From the NCBI RefSeq assembly GCF_030817055.1, contig NZ_JAUSYV010000001.1, positions 16,001-80,000 on the forward strand: a DNA stretch of 64,000 bases. The letters run 5' to 3'. The first letter of the stretch is position 1. Each line of letters starts with the position of its first letter. Below are positions 17,818 to 26,496 of the stretch, piece after piece. Position numbers and translations under genes: made by a program. The stretch comes from Bacillus sp. V2I10. GTDB taxonomy: Bacteria; Bacillota; Bacilli; Bacillales; Bacillaceae. Below the pieces are notes generated by a model. The model saw only the letters and a list, made by a program, of their open reading frames with translations. It was not told the origin of the DNA and did not search any database.

Positions 17818-18372
17818 TCACTTCCCCTTCATCCAATCTTCTCGTGTCAATTTCATATTAATAGAATCAATCCATTCTCTTTCAAACTCTAATTTATTTT
17901 GATCCACACTTTGTATAACAAACCCCAGGTTTTCATACACCTTCATTGCTCTGGGATTAAAAGCAAAAACACTCAGCGTCAGGAAATTGAGGTCTGTATT
18001 TTTAAAAACATACTCGATGATTAGCTGAGATGCTTCCTTCCCCAAGCCGCGATCTCTGCCTCTCGGACCAATAAGGATTCTGAAATTCATGCTTTGATTT
18101 TGTTCATCATATTCATTGACCACTACTTCTCCAACCAAGATATTTTGGGATTTATCTACAATGGCAAGGTCAAAGCGATCGGTTTGTTCATTTCTGGAGT
18201 GATACCAATTGTAAACCTCTTCTCTGTCGTACTCGTCAGAACTGCCGGTATATTTTAGAACAACAGGATCCTTTAAACATTCTTCTATAAAGGGTAAATC
18301 TTCATCAGCTTTAAAAGGTCTGAGAATTACTTTTTCTCCTGTAATGACCGGCTTCATGCTCAAATCCGCCAT
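17818..18372 (-). CDS. GNAT-family N-acetyltransferase (RimJ/RimL type)
   Basis: About 184 residues. The acetyl-CoA-binding motif is RILIGPRGRDRGLGKEASQLI, followed by NFLTLSVFAFNPRAMKVYENLGF, the usual RimJ/RimL pattern. The start MADLSMKPV is chosen because AAAGGAG lies a few bases before it; a longer reading frame begins 13 codons upstream but contains that ribosome site. Substrate unknown. It sits between a small conserved gene and the ABM gene on one transcript. Confidence 0.87.
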   Translation of the reverse strand: MADLSMKPVITGEKVILRPFKADEDLPFIEECLKDPVVLKYTGSSDEYDREEVYNWYHSRNEQTDRFDLAIVDKSQNILVGEVVVNEYDEQNQSMNFRILIGPRGRDRGLGKEASQLIIEYVFKNTDLNFLTLSVFAFNPRAMKVYENLGFVIQSVDQNKLEFEREWIDSINMKLTREDWMKGK

Positions 18373-18413
18373 TTTTTCTCCTTTCATCACCGATCCAGAA
18401 TCAAAAAACACAT

Positions 18414-18647
18414 TTACTGACCGGCGCTTTCTTCAGCAGGTTTTCGTTTATGTTTTTCCGCAATGATTTTTTTGTTAAAAATCCTTACTTCGCCAACCAT
18501 AAGCAGCCTCATATCTTCTACGATATATTTGGTCAGATCCTCATCAGAGATGTCATCTCCATCAATATCAAGCCGGAATTCCTGTCCCTGAAGTCCTCCC
18601 CCGTTAGTAAACACGATTTCAAAGTCGAATTGAACTCTTTTATCCAT
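18414..18647 (-). CDS. Small conserved protein of unknown function
   Basis: 77 residues, acidic in the middle and basic at the C-terminus (KKIIAEKHKRKP). The segment FTNGGGLQGQEFRLDIDGDDIS reads like a small globular beta-rich domain; VEDMRLLMVGEVRIFNKKII follows. I recall similar small Bacillus proteins being labelled cyclase, but no catalytic motif is visible here. AAGGAGG precedes the ATG. It is the first gene of a three-gene minus-strand run. Confidence 0.75.
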   Translation of the reverse strand: MDKRVQFDFEIVFTNGGGLQGQEFRLDIDGDDISDEDLTKYIVEDMRLLMVGEVRIFNKKIIAEKHKRKPAEESAGQ

Positions 18648-18791
18648 TTGATGCCTCCTTAAACGTTTGGTTAAAACTCACTGTCTTTGTATATTCAACA
18701 AAAAGAACATTAGCCCCTTCTCCTGAGCCAATATCAATATACGACTAAATTCCAATCAATATGTGCCATACCTATCCTCAAAGGACTCCCC

Positions 18792-18797
18792 TATAAT
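18792..18797 (+). promoter_or_regulatory. sacB -10 box without a recognisable -35
   Basis: A consensus TATAAT lies 44 bp before the sacB start codon. No TTGACA-like box occurs 16-18 bp upstream, which would suit an activator-dependent promoter. Confidence 0.55.
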
Positions 18798-18841
18798 TCT
18801 ATTTGTACAAGCAATCAAACATAAAACGAGGAGGAAGACTT

Positions 18842-20305
18842 ATGAACTTTAGCAGGCTTGCCAAACAGGCAACAGTAGTAACACTCAGTACGGGCATTCT
18901 ATTAAGCGGTACTGTTACCCAATCATTTGCGGCTCCAAAGGATCCGGCAGATTACAAAGAAACGTACGGTACTTCACAAATTACTCGTTCCGCTATGAAA
19001 GACATGATCAACCAGCACGGTGATGCAAGGTATACCATCCCTAAGTTTGACGAATCCACGATTAAAAACATCCCTTCTGCCAAAAAAGTAACCGAATCAG
19101 GCGAAACGATTGATATGGATGTGTGGGATACATGGCCATTGCAAAACGCTGATGGAACGGTTGCAGAATATAAAGGCTATCATATCGTTTTTGGATTAGC
19201 CGGAGATCCTAAAAATCCAAGTGACACGTTCATCTACTTGTTCTATAAACAAGTTGGCGACAACTCTCTTGACGCTTGGAAAAATGCCGGACGCGTATTC
19301 GATAACAACGACAAAAACGTTCCGAATGATCCATACTTAAAGCATCAAGCAGAAGAATGGTCTGGTTCTGCAACATTCACTGAAGACGGTGAAGTCCGCT
19401 TATTCTACACAAACCGCGAACCATTTACACCTGAATCAGGACATTACGGAAAACAAACGTTAACGACTGCACAAGTAAACCTATCGCAGCCTGACACAAA
19501 AACGCTGAAAATTGACGGCGTTGAGGATTACAAATCCATTTATGAAGGCAAAGACAGCAAGTACTATCAAACGGTAGACAAGTTTGTAGAGGACGGAGCT
19601 CCTTCTGATAATCATACATTCAGAGACCCTCACTACATTGAAGAAGACGGCCGCAAGTATCTTGTATTTGAAGCCAATACAGGCACTGAGTATGGCTACC
19701 AAGGGGAAGAGTCTCTTTACAACCAAGCCTACTACGGCAACAGCAATAAATTCTTCCAGGATGAAAAAAGCAAGCTTCTGAGCAGCGATAAGAAAGGGCT
19801 GGCTGAAGTTGCAAACGGCGCAATGGGAATTATTGAAATAAATGATGATTATACTCTTAAAAAAGAAATGAAGCCGCTGCTTGTATCAAACACGGTAACA
19901 GATGAAATTGAGCGTCCTAACATCTTCAAAAAGGACGGAAAATGGTATCTGTTTACAAGCTCACGCGGTTCAAAAATGACAATTGACGGCATTGATAATC
20001 AAGACATCTACTTGTTAGGTTATGTGGCCAACTCACTGACTGGCCCATATAAGCCGTTAAATAAAACGGGCATGGTGCTGCATCAGGACCTTGATCCATA
20101 CGATATCACATGGAACTATGCTCACTATGCCATTCCTCAAGAAGGCAGTGACAATACCGTTGTTACAAGCTATATGACGAACAGAGGGTACTTTGAAGAC
20201 CACAAATCAACGTTTGCTCCAAGCTTTAAGCTGAACATCAAAGGAGACAAAACATCGGTCGTTAAAAACAGCATTCTTGAACAAGGTCAAATTACAGAAA
20301 AGTAA
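18842..20305 (+). CDS. sacB: Levansucrase (GH68), secreted
   Basis: A 487-residue secreted enzyme that splits sucrose and polymerises fructose into levan. The signal peptide (hydrophobic about 11-27) probably ends at QSFA-AP. GH68 catalytic blocks are VWDTWPLQNADG (nucleophile Asp), RDPHYIEEDG (transition-state Asp) and EIERPNIFKKDGKWYLF (acid/base Glu). SSRGSKMTIDGI and PSFKLNIKGDKTSVV match B. subtilis SacB closely. GAGGAGG sits 6 bp before the chosen ATG; a longer frame starts 13 codons earlier without a good site. levB follows, as in B. subtilis. Confidence 0.97.
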   Translation: MNFSRLAKQATVVTLSTGILLSGTVTQSFAAPKDPADYKETYGTSQITRSAMKDMINQHGDARYTIPKFDESTIKNIPSAKKVTESGETIDMDVWDTWPLQNADGTVAEYKGYHIVFGLAGDPKNPSDTFIYLFYKQVGDNSLDAWKNAGRVFDNNDKNVPNDPYLKHQAEEWSGSATFTEDGEVRLFYTNREPFTPESGHYGKQTLTTAQVNLSQPDTKTLKIDGVEDYKSIYEGKDSKYYQTVDKFVEDGAPSDNHTFRDPHYIEEDGRKYLVFEANTGTEYGYQGEESLYNQAYYGNSNKFFQDEKSKLLSSDKKGLAEVANGAMGIIEINDDYTLKKEMKPLLVSNTVTDEIERPNIFKKDGKWYLFTSSRGSKMTIDGIDNQDIYLLGYVANSLTGPYKPLNKTGMVLHQDLDPYDITWNYAHYAIPQEGSDNTVVTSYMTNRGYFEDHKSTFAPSFKLNIKGDKTSVVKNSILEQGQITEK

Positions 20306-20324
20306 GAGCCAAAGAAAAAAAGAG

Positions 20325-20356
20325 AAAGAAAATGTCACTCGGCATTTTCTTTTTCT
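20325..20356 (+). terminator. Hairpin terminator or attenuator between sacB and levB
   Basis: Stem AGAAAATG / CATTTTCT with an 8-base loop followed by TTTTCTATTTT. It would lower levB expression relative to sacB while leaving read-through possible. Confidence 0.75.
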
Positions 20357-20378
20357 ATTTTAAAAAGTGGTGAATTTA

Positions 20379-21950
20379 ATGAGCAAAAAACGAGTTTTCA
20401 AGAAAAGCTACAAGATTGCCGGTATCATTATCATTGGATTGTGGATGGTGATCAGCACCGGCTTATTAATTCAAACATTCTTTAAAACAAAAGAAGTTCC
20501 GCCAGAAGAAAAAGAAGAGCACTCCTACCGTGCAGACTATCATTTTACGGCTCCTGATCACTGGAAAAACGATCCGCAGAAGCCTGTTTACTATGAAGGA
20601 ACGTATCATTATTACTACCTGTATAACGGGGACTATCCGGATGGCAACGGAACAGAGTGGCGCCACGCCACCTCAAAAGACCTTGTGCACTGGAAAGACG
20701 AAGGCGTCGCCATCCCAAAATACACGAATGAAAACGGAGATCCATGGTCTGGATCTGTTGTCATAGATAAAGAAAACACGGCCGGGTTCGGAAAAGACGC
20801 TTTTATCGCCGTCGTAACCCAGCCATCAAAAAACGGCCAGAAGCAGGAACAGTTCCTCTGGTACAGTACAGATAAAGGCAAGACGTTTAAGACATACAGC
20901 GAAGAACCAGTCATGAAGAACCCAGGCCCAAAGGATTTCAGAGATCCAAAAATCATCTGGGATGACACTCATCGTAAATGGATTATGACCATGGCAGAAG
21001 GCAGCAAAATCGGTTTTTATGAGTCTGATAACTTGAAAGACTGGCGCTACACAAGCAGCTTTTCCACCGAAAACCTCGGTGTGCTCGAATGCCCGGATCT
21101 CTACCGGATGCGCACCGATGACGGCACTGAAAAGTGGGTACTGGGCTTCAGCGCAAACGGAAAAGCTGCAGGCAAGCCAAACACGTATGCCTACTGGGTC
21201 GGAACATTTAACGGAACAGAGTTTATCCCGGATCAGCAAGAAGCGCAATGGTTAGACTATGGCTTCGATTGGTATGGAGGAGTAACATTCGAAGATGGTC
21301 AGGAGAGAGATAAATTAGACAAACGCTATGGTCTTGCCTGGATGAATAACTGGGCCTATGCCGACAATGCGCCGACAATGGAAGAAGGCTTCAATGGCTT
21401 GGATTCCATCGTCCGTGAAATCGAACTGAAGCACGAAGGAGAAAATCAGTATTATCTTTCTTCACAGCCCATAGAAGCATTAGATGAATTGTCAAAAGTA
21501 TCGAATGCTTATGACCAAATCAAAGTGAATGGCTCGAAAACACTTGAATTGAAGGCAGATGCCTATCAATTGGAGGCAGACATTTCATGGTCCGATCTTC
21601 AGCATGCAGGCTTTAGGCTGAGAGAATCAGCAGACAAGAAACGGCACGTTGACGTCGGGATATCATCAGAAGGAAATTACTCGTTTGTTAATCGGTCATT
21701 TACAGAGCATCCTGATAAATCAAATCAGTTCGTTGAAAGTATTGCACCTTTTGATGCTTATAAGAAGAAGGTTCATTTAAAGATTCTCGTTGATAAAACT
21801 AGCATTGAAGTTTTTGTGGATGATGGAAAGGTTGCTCATTCAAGTTTGGTATTCCCTCAACCTGATGATAATGGGATTACTCTCTTTTCTGAAGGCGGGA
21901 AAGCAGTTTTTGAGAATGTGAGGGTTAAGCATTTTGATTCGATCAATTGA
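20379..21950 (+). CDS. levB: Membrane-anchored endolevanase (GH32)
   Basis: A 523-residue levan-degrading enzyme. One N-terminal helix (about 13-33) acts as anchor or uncleaved signal. GH32 blocks are HWKNDPQKPVYY (nucleophile Asp), DFRDPKI and LGVLECPDLY (acid/base Glu); the C-terminal beta-sandwich ends with a lectin-like IEVFVDDGKVAHSSLVF. ATG 20379 is chosen over an upstream GTG that overlaps the ribosome site. Together with SacB it produces and trims levan. The pairing and order are those of B. subtilis sacB-levB. Confidence 0.93.
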   Translation: MSKKRVFKKSYKIAGIIIIGLWMVISTGLLIQTFFKTKEVPPEEKEEHSYRADYHFTAPDHWKNDPQKPVYYEGTYHYYYLYNGDYPDGNGTEWRHATSKDLVHWKDEGVAIPKYTNENGDPWSGSVVIDKENTAGFGKDAFIAVVTQPSKNGQKQEQFLWYSTDKGKTFKTYSEEPVMKNPGPKDFRDPKIIWDDTHRKWIMTMAEGSKIGFYESDNLKDWRYTSSFSTENLGVLECPDLYRMRTDDGTEKWVLGFSANGKAAGKPNTYAYWVGTFNGTEFIPDQQEAQWLDYGFDWYGGVTFEDGQERDKLDKRYGLAWMNNWAYADNAPTMEEGFNGLDSIVREIELKHEGENQYYLSSQPIEALDELSKVSNAYDQIKVNGSKTLELKADAYQLEADISWSDLQHAGFRLRESADKKRHVDVGISSEGNYSFVNRSFTEHPDKSNQFVESIAPFDAYKKKVHLKILVDKTSIEVFVDDGKVAHSSLVFPQPDDNGITLFSEGGKAVFENVRVKHFDSIN

Positions 21951-22006
21951 ACACCTCATCTGCAAAGAAATAATTCATTTTGCATTTTAAAAAAATAACA
22001 GAAAAT

Positions 22007-22052
22007 AAAAAAGCGTCAAACCCTTGCAAATCAAGGTTTGACGCTTTTTTTA
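22007..22052. terminator. Bidirectional terminator after levB; matches a groEL terminator copy
   Basis: AAAAAAGCGTCAAACC pairs with GGTTTGACGCTTTTTT. It ends levB on the plus strand. Read on the minus strand it is preceded by ATGTAA (22063-22068), which aligns with the groEL-type tail and terminator at 26441-26514. Confidence 0.85.
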
Positions 22053-22305
22053 GGAGATGATATTACATCCTAAAGTTCTTCCCTTAAAAGAGATATTTCT
22101 TAAGAAACAATGGATAGAGTTGAATTATATAGTATGTCTACTTTCTTATCAGCAAAACTAATGGCTATTTGAAGCTTCTAATTCTGTCGATATCTACTCA
22201 GAATTTGTAGATATTTCCCGGGAATTAGTGAAATTTGAAAAATAGTGAATCTGGAATATTCAGACCAAAGGATTTTTCTGCTTTATATTTAGTTACCTTA
22301 GGTTT
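22053..22305. other. Stretch with no recognised gene
   Basis: AT-rich DNA between the levB terminator and the first decayed DUF3967 copy. Apart from the ATGTAA tail at its left end I see no coding or structured signal. Confidence 0.5.
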
Positions 22306-22552
22306 AAAAAGATCTCTTTTAATTGATTGGGATTAAATTTTGACATTTATCATGTATCGCTCTTTATTTCATTGGTTGCTTCTAATCTTTCTGTTTATAC
22401 ACACGGTTTCTAGCTTTACCGTCTAAGGGCTTGTCCATATCGCGTAACGCTATAAGCGCTTCGATGGCAGATTGGTAATAATATGCCATTCGCCATTAAA
22501 AACTCATAAAGGATCTGGGGGTTTATTTGGAAGTTGTATCGCCCAGCGATAC
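22306..22552 (-). pseudogene. Decayed third copy of the DUF3967 gene, 5' half
   Basis: About 245 bp align base by base with the 5' half of the intact gene at 23401-24108 (for example the blocks complementary to KPLDDT and IALRD, and TTAATTGATTGGG). Several frameshifts and stops are present. It retains the upstream palindrome GTATCGC-CCA-GCGATAC at 22536-22552. Confidence 0.8.
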
Positions 22553-22609
22553 GAAACATAAAAAAAGAACTTATCAATCCCTTTTTTGAGGAACACTATT
22601 AAGGACATG

Positions 22610-23098
22610 ATGATCTTACTGAAGTCGGGAAACTTTTGTTTTAAACTGTGACATATCGTTTATCAGTTGAACGTTCATTTCACGCTAGCTGCGAGTTCAT
22701 GAGTTAAAACATTAAGATCTCTTTTAATTGATTGGGATTAAATTATCATATGTATCATGTATCGCAATATCTGTTTCATTGATTCCTTCTAATCTTTCTT
22801 TTTGTTGATACACAAGGTCTTCACCTGTATCGTCTAGGGGCTTGTCCATATCGCATAACGCTATAAGTGTTTCGATGTCGGATTGAACAGATACGCCAAT
22901 CACCATCTTTTTATTACTCATATCCACTTCTCTCTAAGTTTTGACCATACTTTAGAAAAAGGGTGTCACGTTCCAACTTCTTACACTTATTTGAAAGAAA
23001 ATGCGTCTATACAGATGTATATCATGTTGCATATCGAACGCATTTCTATTAAATATTAAGATTTTGAATGTAATTATAAGTTATATCGCAAAGCGATA
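22610..23098 (-). pseudogene. Decayed second copy of the DUF3967 gene
   Basis: The copy runs from the coiled-coil part (about 22610-22720) through a still-open stretch of 67 codons at 22724-22927 to the promoter region at 23098. That stretch reads VQSDIETLIALCDMDKPLDDTGEDLVYQQKERLEG in two blocks, close to the intact protein. The HTH segment is destroyed by rearrangement near 22930-23040. The palindrome TATCGC-AAA-GCGATA (23084-23098) lies at the same place as upstream of the intact gene. Confidence 0.82.
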
Positions 23099-23104
23099 CG
23101 AAAC

Positions 23105-23330
23105 CAAAAAAAGAGCCGATCAGCCTCTTTCTGGAGCAACTCTATTAAGGAAGACTCTTGTTTTTGAATGAGGTTTTCAACCGCCTCAACTCCCATTTTA
23201 ACGAGCATGCTTTTTTACTTGCTTCAAGTTGTGTATTTTGTTTGGATGCATATCGCTTAAACAAATCTCCAATGAATTTTAATTGTGCCTTCGTTCCAAA
23301 TCCTGTTAAGTGTTAAATGATGATTTATCA
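23105..23330 (-). pseudogene. Remnant of an unidentified gene between DUF3967 copies
   Basis: On the minus strand two frames in turn read GFGTKAQLKFIGDLFKRY, then VKMGVEAVENLIQKQESS and LIELLQKEADRLFF, as if one small helical protein had suffered a frameshift. A short similar stretch follows the third DUF3967 copy (about 22562-22605), so this gene may have been duplicated with it. I do not recognise the family. Confidence 0.45.
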
Positions 23331-23400
23331 AATGTTGCTACATCAAAAATTTGCTTCCGCAAATCTTTACACAGTTAATCAAAAAACCTTAACAGGCATC

Positions 23401-24108
23401 TTATTTTCGGAATATGGAGAAAAGCCACTCCCATTTTTCTTGAGGTTTTTGTATCGCTTCTTCTAAACGTTTATTAAAGTCATTTTGTGAACTCCATTCT
23501 TTTTTCTGTTCGTCCCTCATATTTTGTATTTCTTTTTGTAAGAGTTCACTTTTTTGTTTTTCTTGCTGCAGCAATGTTTCGTAATGGGTATTTTGTTGTT
23601 CAGTTAATCTTTCAATTTTAACATTCGTTTTATGCGCTGAATTTCCAATACTTGAACTTATAACATGATGATCTTGCTGAAGTTGGGAAACCTTTGTTTT
23701 AAGCTGTGACATATCGTTTGTCAGTTGGACATTCATTTCACGTGTAGCTGCGAGTTCATTAGCTAAAAACATTAAGACCTCTTTTAATTGATTGGGGTCA
23801 TGGGGTAAATTTTCATATGTATCGGGTATCGCAATCTCTGTTTCATTGGATCCTTCTAATCTTTCTTTTTGTTGATACACAAGGTCTTTAGCTGTATCGT
23901 CTAGGGGCTTGTCCGTATCGCGTAACGCTATAAGCGCTCCGATGTCAGATTGTACAAAGATACGCCGTTCGCCATCTTTCAAAAACTCATATCCATTCCG
24001 CTCTAAGATTTGCCCATACTTACGGACAGTGGGAGTTGCAATCCCCACTTCTTCTGCCGCTTCCTTGGAAGAGAAAGCTCGTTCATTCGGTTGTATATCA
24101 CGTCGCAT
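23401..24108 (-). CDS. DUF3967-type protein: MerR-like HTH plus coiled coil
   Basis: 235 residues. The N-terminal 55 residues form a MerR-like winged helix-turn-helix (SSKEAAEEVGIATPTVRKYG, then RNGYEFLKDGERRIFVQSDI). A linker with KPLDDTAKDLVYQQKERL follows, then a long coiled coil (about 105-210) and a C-terminal amphipathic tail EKWEWLFSIFRK. The plan resembles RacA-like DNA-bridging or segregation proteins; relatives with DUF3967 are common on Bacillus plasmids. AGGAGG precedes the ATG. A palindrome 55-70 bp upstream (TATCG-N5-CGATA) is kept in all three copies of the gene and may be its own operator or a binding site. Function not established. Confidence 0.8.
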   Translation of the reverse strand: MRRDIQPNERAFSSKEAAEEVGIATPTVRKYGQILERNGYEFLKDGERRIFVQSDIGALIALRDTDKPLDDTAKDLVYQQKERLEGSNETEIAIPDTYENLPHDPNQLKEVLMFLANELAATREMNVQLTNDMSQLKTKVSQLQQDHHVISSSIGNSAHKTNVKIERLTEQQNTHYETLLQQEKQKSELLQKEIQNMRDEQKKEWSSQNDFNKRLEEAIQKPQEKWEWLFSIFRK

Positions 24109-24162
24109 ATCGGACCTCCTTTTCTATTAAATATGAAGGTTTTTAAACTTATTTGCAAGTTA

Positions 24163-24177
24163 TATCGGCCAGCGATA
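24163..24177. promoter_or_regulatory. Conserved palindrome upstream of the DUF3967 gene
   Basis: TATCG-GCCAG-CGATA, followed by CGAAACATAAAA. The same element recurs at 22536-22552 (perfect 7-bp arms) and 23084-23098 (perfect 6-bp arms), each at the 5' end of a DUF3967 copy. Confidence 0.7.
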
Positions 24178-24238
24178 CGAAACATAAAACCATCGAATTC
24201 AAATTATAACAATACATAATACCTCGTTTTGGTAAGGT

Positions 24239-24353
24239 ACAAAAGCATATTGCCTTCTTCTACTGCAGCGCGAGTAGAGTTCAATGCATCTTCACTGTGT
24301 AGTTTGCGCTCTTGAAGTTTTACTTTATCGAACTCAGCAGTTGTTTCAAAGGA
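24239..24353 (-). pseudogene. groEL internal fragment with a deletion
   Basis: On the minus strand the frame reads TTAEFDKVKLQERKLHSED and then ALNSTRAAVEEGN. These are two GroEL blocks (EFDREKLQER and KLRIEDALNSTRAAVEEG) joined at their shared QER/KER, so the roughly 40 intervening residues are missing. Nothing of the apical or C-terminal parts follows. It is a decayed groEL piece, not a gene. Confidence 0.85.
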
Positions 24354-24375
24354 TGCCAAGAGCTAATAGACTATT

Positions 24376-24416
24376 GAAAAAAGCCCAATTCCATAGTATT
24401 GGAATTGGGCTTTTTT
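24376..24416. terminator. Bidirectional terminator hairpin
   Basis: Perfect stem AAAAAAGCCCAATTCCA / TGGAATTGGGCTTTTTT around a short loop. It lies between the groEL fragment and the SDR gene. Confidence 0.8.
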
Positions 24417-24547
24417 ACAGATTTTAACACATGTTAATTGCTGTAGCTTCTTTATCTTCTATCCATCCTCATATGCACTGCAATTAATCTAAACCAAGCA
24501 CTGTATGCGGCACATACAGCTCTTCCAGGAGCGACATTTCTTCAGAT

Positions 24548-25288
24548 TTAAAGCTCTTGATTTGTAGGACGAATAATCATCTCATTGATAGCCACATCAG
24601 ATGGCTGTTCTATGGCAAAAACAATGTGCCGGGCAATGCTCTCAGCAGGAATCGCAATTTTGTAGAAATTATCAATTGCAGATTTAAGTTCTGAACCTGA
24701 AATCGTTTCTGGCAATTCAGTAGCAATAGCTCCCGGCGAGATGATGGTTGTACGAATATTATTAGCATACTCTTCTTTACGGAGACCTTCCGTAATGGCA
24801 CGTACAGCAAATTTTGTTGCACTGTAAACCGAACCTGCAGGTCCTATTAAGTGTCCTGCTACTGAAGAAACATTAATAATATGGCCTTCTTTTCTTTCTC
24901 TCATAGAAGGAAGAACAGCCCCAATACCGTAAAGGACCCCCTTGATGTTCACATCGATCATCGTATCCCATTCCTTGATTTTTTTCTCATGCAGAGGTGA
25001 TAGCGGCATTAGTCCTGCATTGTTGACCATGACATCAATTTTCCCAAACTCTTTAAGAGCATACTCAGCCAGCTCTTCCATTTGTTCATGTGACGTCACA
25101 TCTGTTACTTTATAAATCGCTTTTCCGCCATTTCTTTCAATCTCTTCCTGCAGCTTGTGTAAACGATCTACACGCCGGGCTGCCAGTACCAGTTTAGCTC
25201 CTTTAGATGCAAGTTCTTTTGCAGCAGCTTCTCCAATCCCGCTGGAGGCACCTGTAATAATAACCACTTTATCTTGAATAGTAGACAT
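24548..25288 (-). CDS. Short-chain dehydrogenase/reductase
   Basis: 246 residues, classical SDR. The cofactor site is TGASSGIG near the N-terminus, the structural motif NNAG is at about 90, the catalytic Ser is in INVSSVAG and the Tyr/Lys in YSATK. AARRVDRL after beta-2 suggests NADP(H). The start MSTIQDK is chosen because AAAGGATG overlaps an upstream ATG. The gene follows a carboxymuconolactone decarboxylase-family gene, and both are divergent from a TetR regulator. Substrate not known. Confidence 0.9.
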   Translation of the reverse strand: MSTIQDKVVIITGASSGIGEAAAKELASKGAKLVLAARRVDRLHKLQEEIERNGGKAIYKVTDVTSHEQMEELAEYALKEFGKIDVMVNNAGLMPLSPLHEKKIKEWDTMIDVNIKGVLYGIGAVLPSMRERKEGHIINVSSVAGHLIGPAGSVYSATKFAVRAITEGLRKEEYANNIRTTIISPGAIATELPETISGSELKSAIDNFYKIAIPAESIARHIVFAIEQPSDVAINEMIIRPTNQEL

Positions 25289-25346
25289 ACAATTTAACAT
25301 CCTTTCATAATCGAATATTATTTTTTATTTTTCAATGCTATTCTTT

Positions 25347-25676
25347 TTATTTCTCTTTCGAAAACAATTCTTTTGCCACCATGATCGCAGACATTGCCTT
25401 TGGCCAGCCCGCATAAAAAGCAAGGTGAGTAATCACTTCGATAAGCTCCTCTTCTGTAAGACCATTTTCTTTTGCTTTATTTAAATGAAAGCCCAGCTGT
25501 TCTGTATTGCCTCCAGTGATTAAGTTAGCTACAGTAATCAGACTGCGGTCACGGGGAGAAAGCTCCTTGCGCTCCCATACATCTCCAAATAAAACGCCGT
25601 CGGTTAACTCTACAACTTTTGGTGCAAAGTCTCCGATCATTTTCTGTGCGGCAGTCAGCTCTTTTGAATGTGACAT
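25347..25676 (-). CDS. Carboxymuconolactone decarboxylase (CMD)-family protein
   Basis: About 109 residues, all-helical CMD domain. RDRSLITVANLITGGNTEQL and EVITHLAFYAGWPKAMSAI are the family blocks; the histidine in THLAFYAG is the usual conserved one. The CxxC pair of AhpD peroxidases is absent. Start after AAAGGAGG. It is upstream of the SDR gene and divergent from tetR, so it is probably the first gene of a TetR-controlled detoxification pair. Confidence 0.88.
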   Translation of the reverse strand: MSHSKELTAAQKMIGDFAPKVVELTDGVLFGDVWERKELSPRDRSLITVANLITGGNTEQLGFHLNKAKENGLTEEELIEVITHLAFYAGWPKAMSAIMVAKELFSKEK

Positions 25677-25752
25677 TTTATATCCTCCTTTTAGCATTCA
25701 GCCAAATTAGATGCGTGTTAAAAAATAATTATTGATACAATAATGAACACCT

Positions 25753-25768
25753 GTTTATAATTATAAAC
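25753..25768. promoter_or_regulatory. Probable TetR operator
   Basis: Perfect 16-bp palindrome GTTTATAATTATAAAC, about 75 bp upstream of the CMD gene and 100 bp upstream of the divergent tetR gene. Confidence 0.65.
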
Positions 25769-25870
25769 GACAACAGAATGCTTACAATTGTTAATTGAAC
25801 GTGATTTGTTTATTAATGAACAAACCCCCTATATCTGTTAATTATCTTTTAGAAAGTTTGGTGACCAGCC

Positions 25871-26416
25871 ATGTCAAAAGTGGATCGAAGAATAGCTAAA
25901 AGCCAACAAGCCATCAAAAAAGCGATTGTTGAGCTGATGTCTGAAAAGAGCTTTGATGAAATTACCATACAGGATATTTCCGACAGGGCAAATGTCAGCC
26001 GGGGAACTATCTATCTACATTATGTAGATAAATTTGACCTGCTGGATAAGCTGATAGAAGAACATATTAACGAACTGCGAAAAATGTGCGAATCGGCAGC
26101 AGAACTGGATTTTAGAGACGCGAATCTTCCCTGGTTCGAATATCTTGAAAGTCATTCTCTATTCTTTTCAACGATGTTAGCCAGTAAAGGAGCCCATTCT
26201 TTCCGCAGTCAGTTCGTAGCGTTTCTCATCGAAGAGTTCAAGGATGAAGTGGATATCACAAAAGGAAAAAATCACGGATTAAATGAAGGGATTATTCTTC
26301 AATTTATTGTGTCGTCTTACGTTGGGATCGTGGAATGGTGGTTCAAGAATGACATTCCGCATCCGCCTCATGTAATGGCAGAGCAAGTGGGGATTTTGTT
26401 AGAGAGGAATTTATGA
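25871..26416 (+). CDS. TetR/AcrR-family transcriptional regulator
   Basis: 181 residues. The N-terminal HTH is SFDEITIQDISDRANVSRGTIYLHYVDKFDLL, a typical TetR signature; the C-terminal ligand domain is of the TetR_C_7/33 sort (WFEYLESHSLFFSTML, VGIVEWWFKNDIPHPP). It is divergent from the CMD-SDR pair, and a 16-bp palindrome lies between them. It probably represses itself and that pair until an unknown ligand binds. Confidence 0.9.
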   Translation: MSKVDRRIAKSQQAIKKAIVELMSEKSFDEITIQDISDRANVSRGTIYLHYVDKFDLLDKLIEEHINELRKMCESAAELDFRDANLPWFEYLESHSLFFSTMLASKGAHSFRSQFVAFLIEEFKDEVDITKGKNHGLNEGIILQFIVSSYVGIVEWWFKNDIPHPPHVMAEQVGILLERNL

Positions 26417-26440
26417 TAAGAGAATGATTTATAAGAATGA

Positions 26441-26484
26441 AAAAAAGCGTCAAACCCTGATAAATCAGGGTTTGACGCTTTTTT
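26441..26484. terminator. Bidirectional terminator after tetR; groEL-type terminator copy
   Basis: Perfect stem AAAAAAGCGTCAAACCCTGA / TCAGGGTTTGACGCTTTTTT around AAA. It ends tetR on the plus strand. On the minus strand it is directly preceded by groEL's last codons (26497-26514). Confidence 0.9.
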
Positions 26485-26496
26485 GAGGGCTAATAA

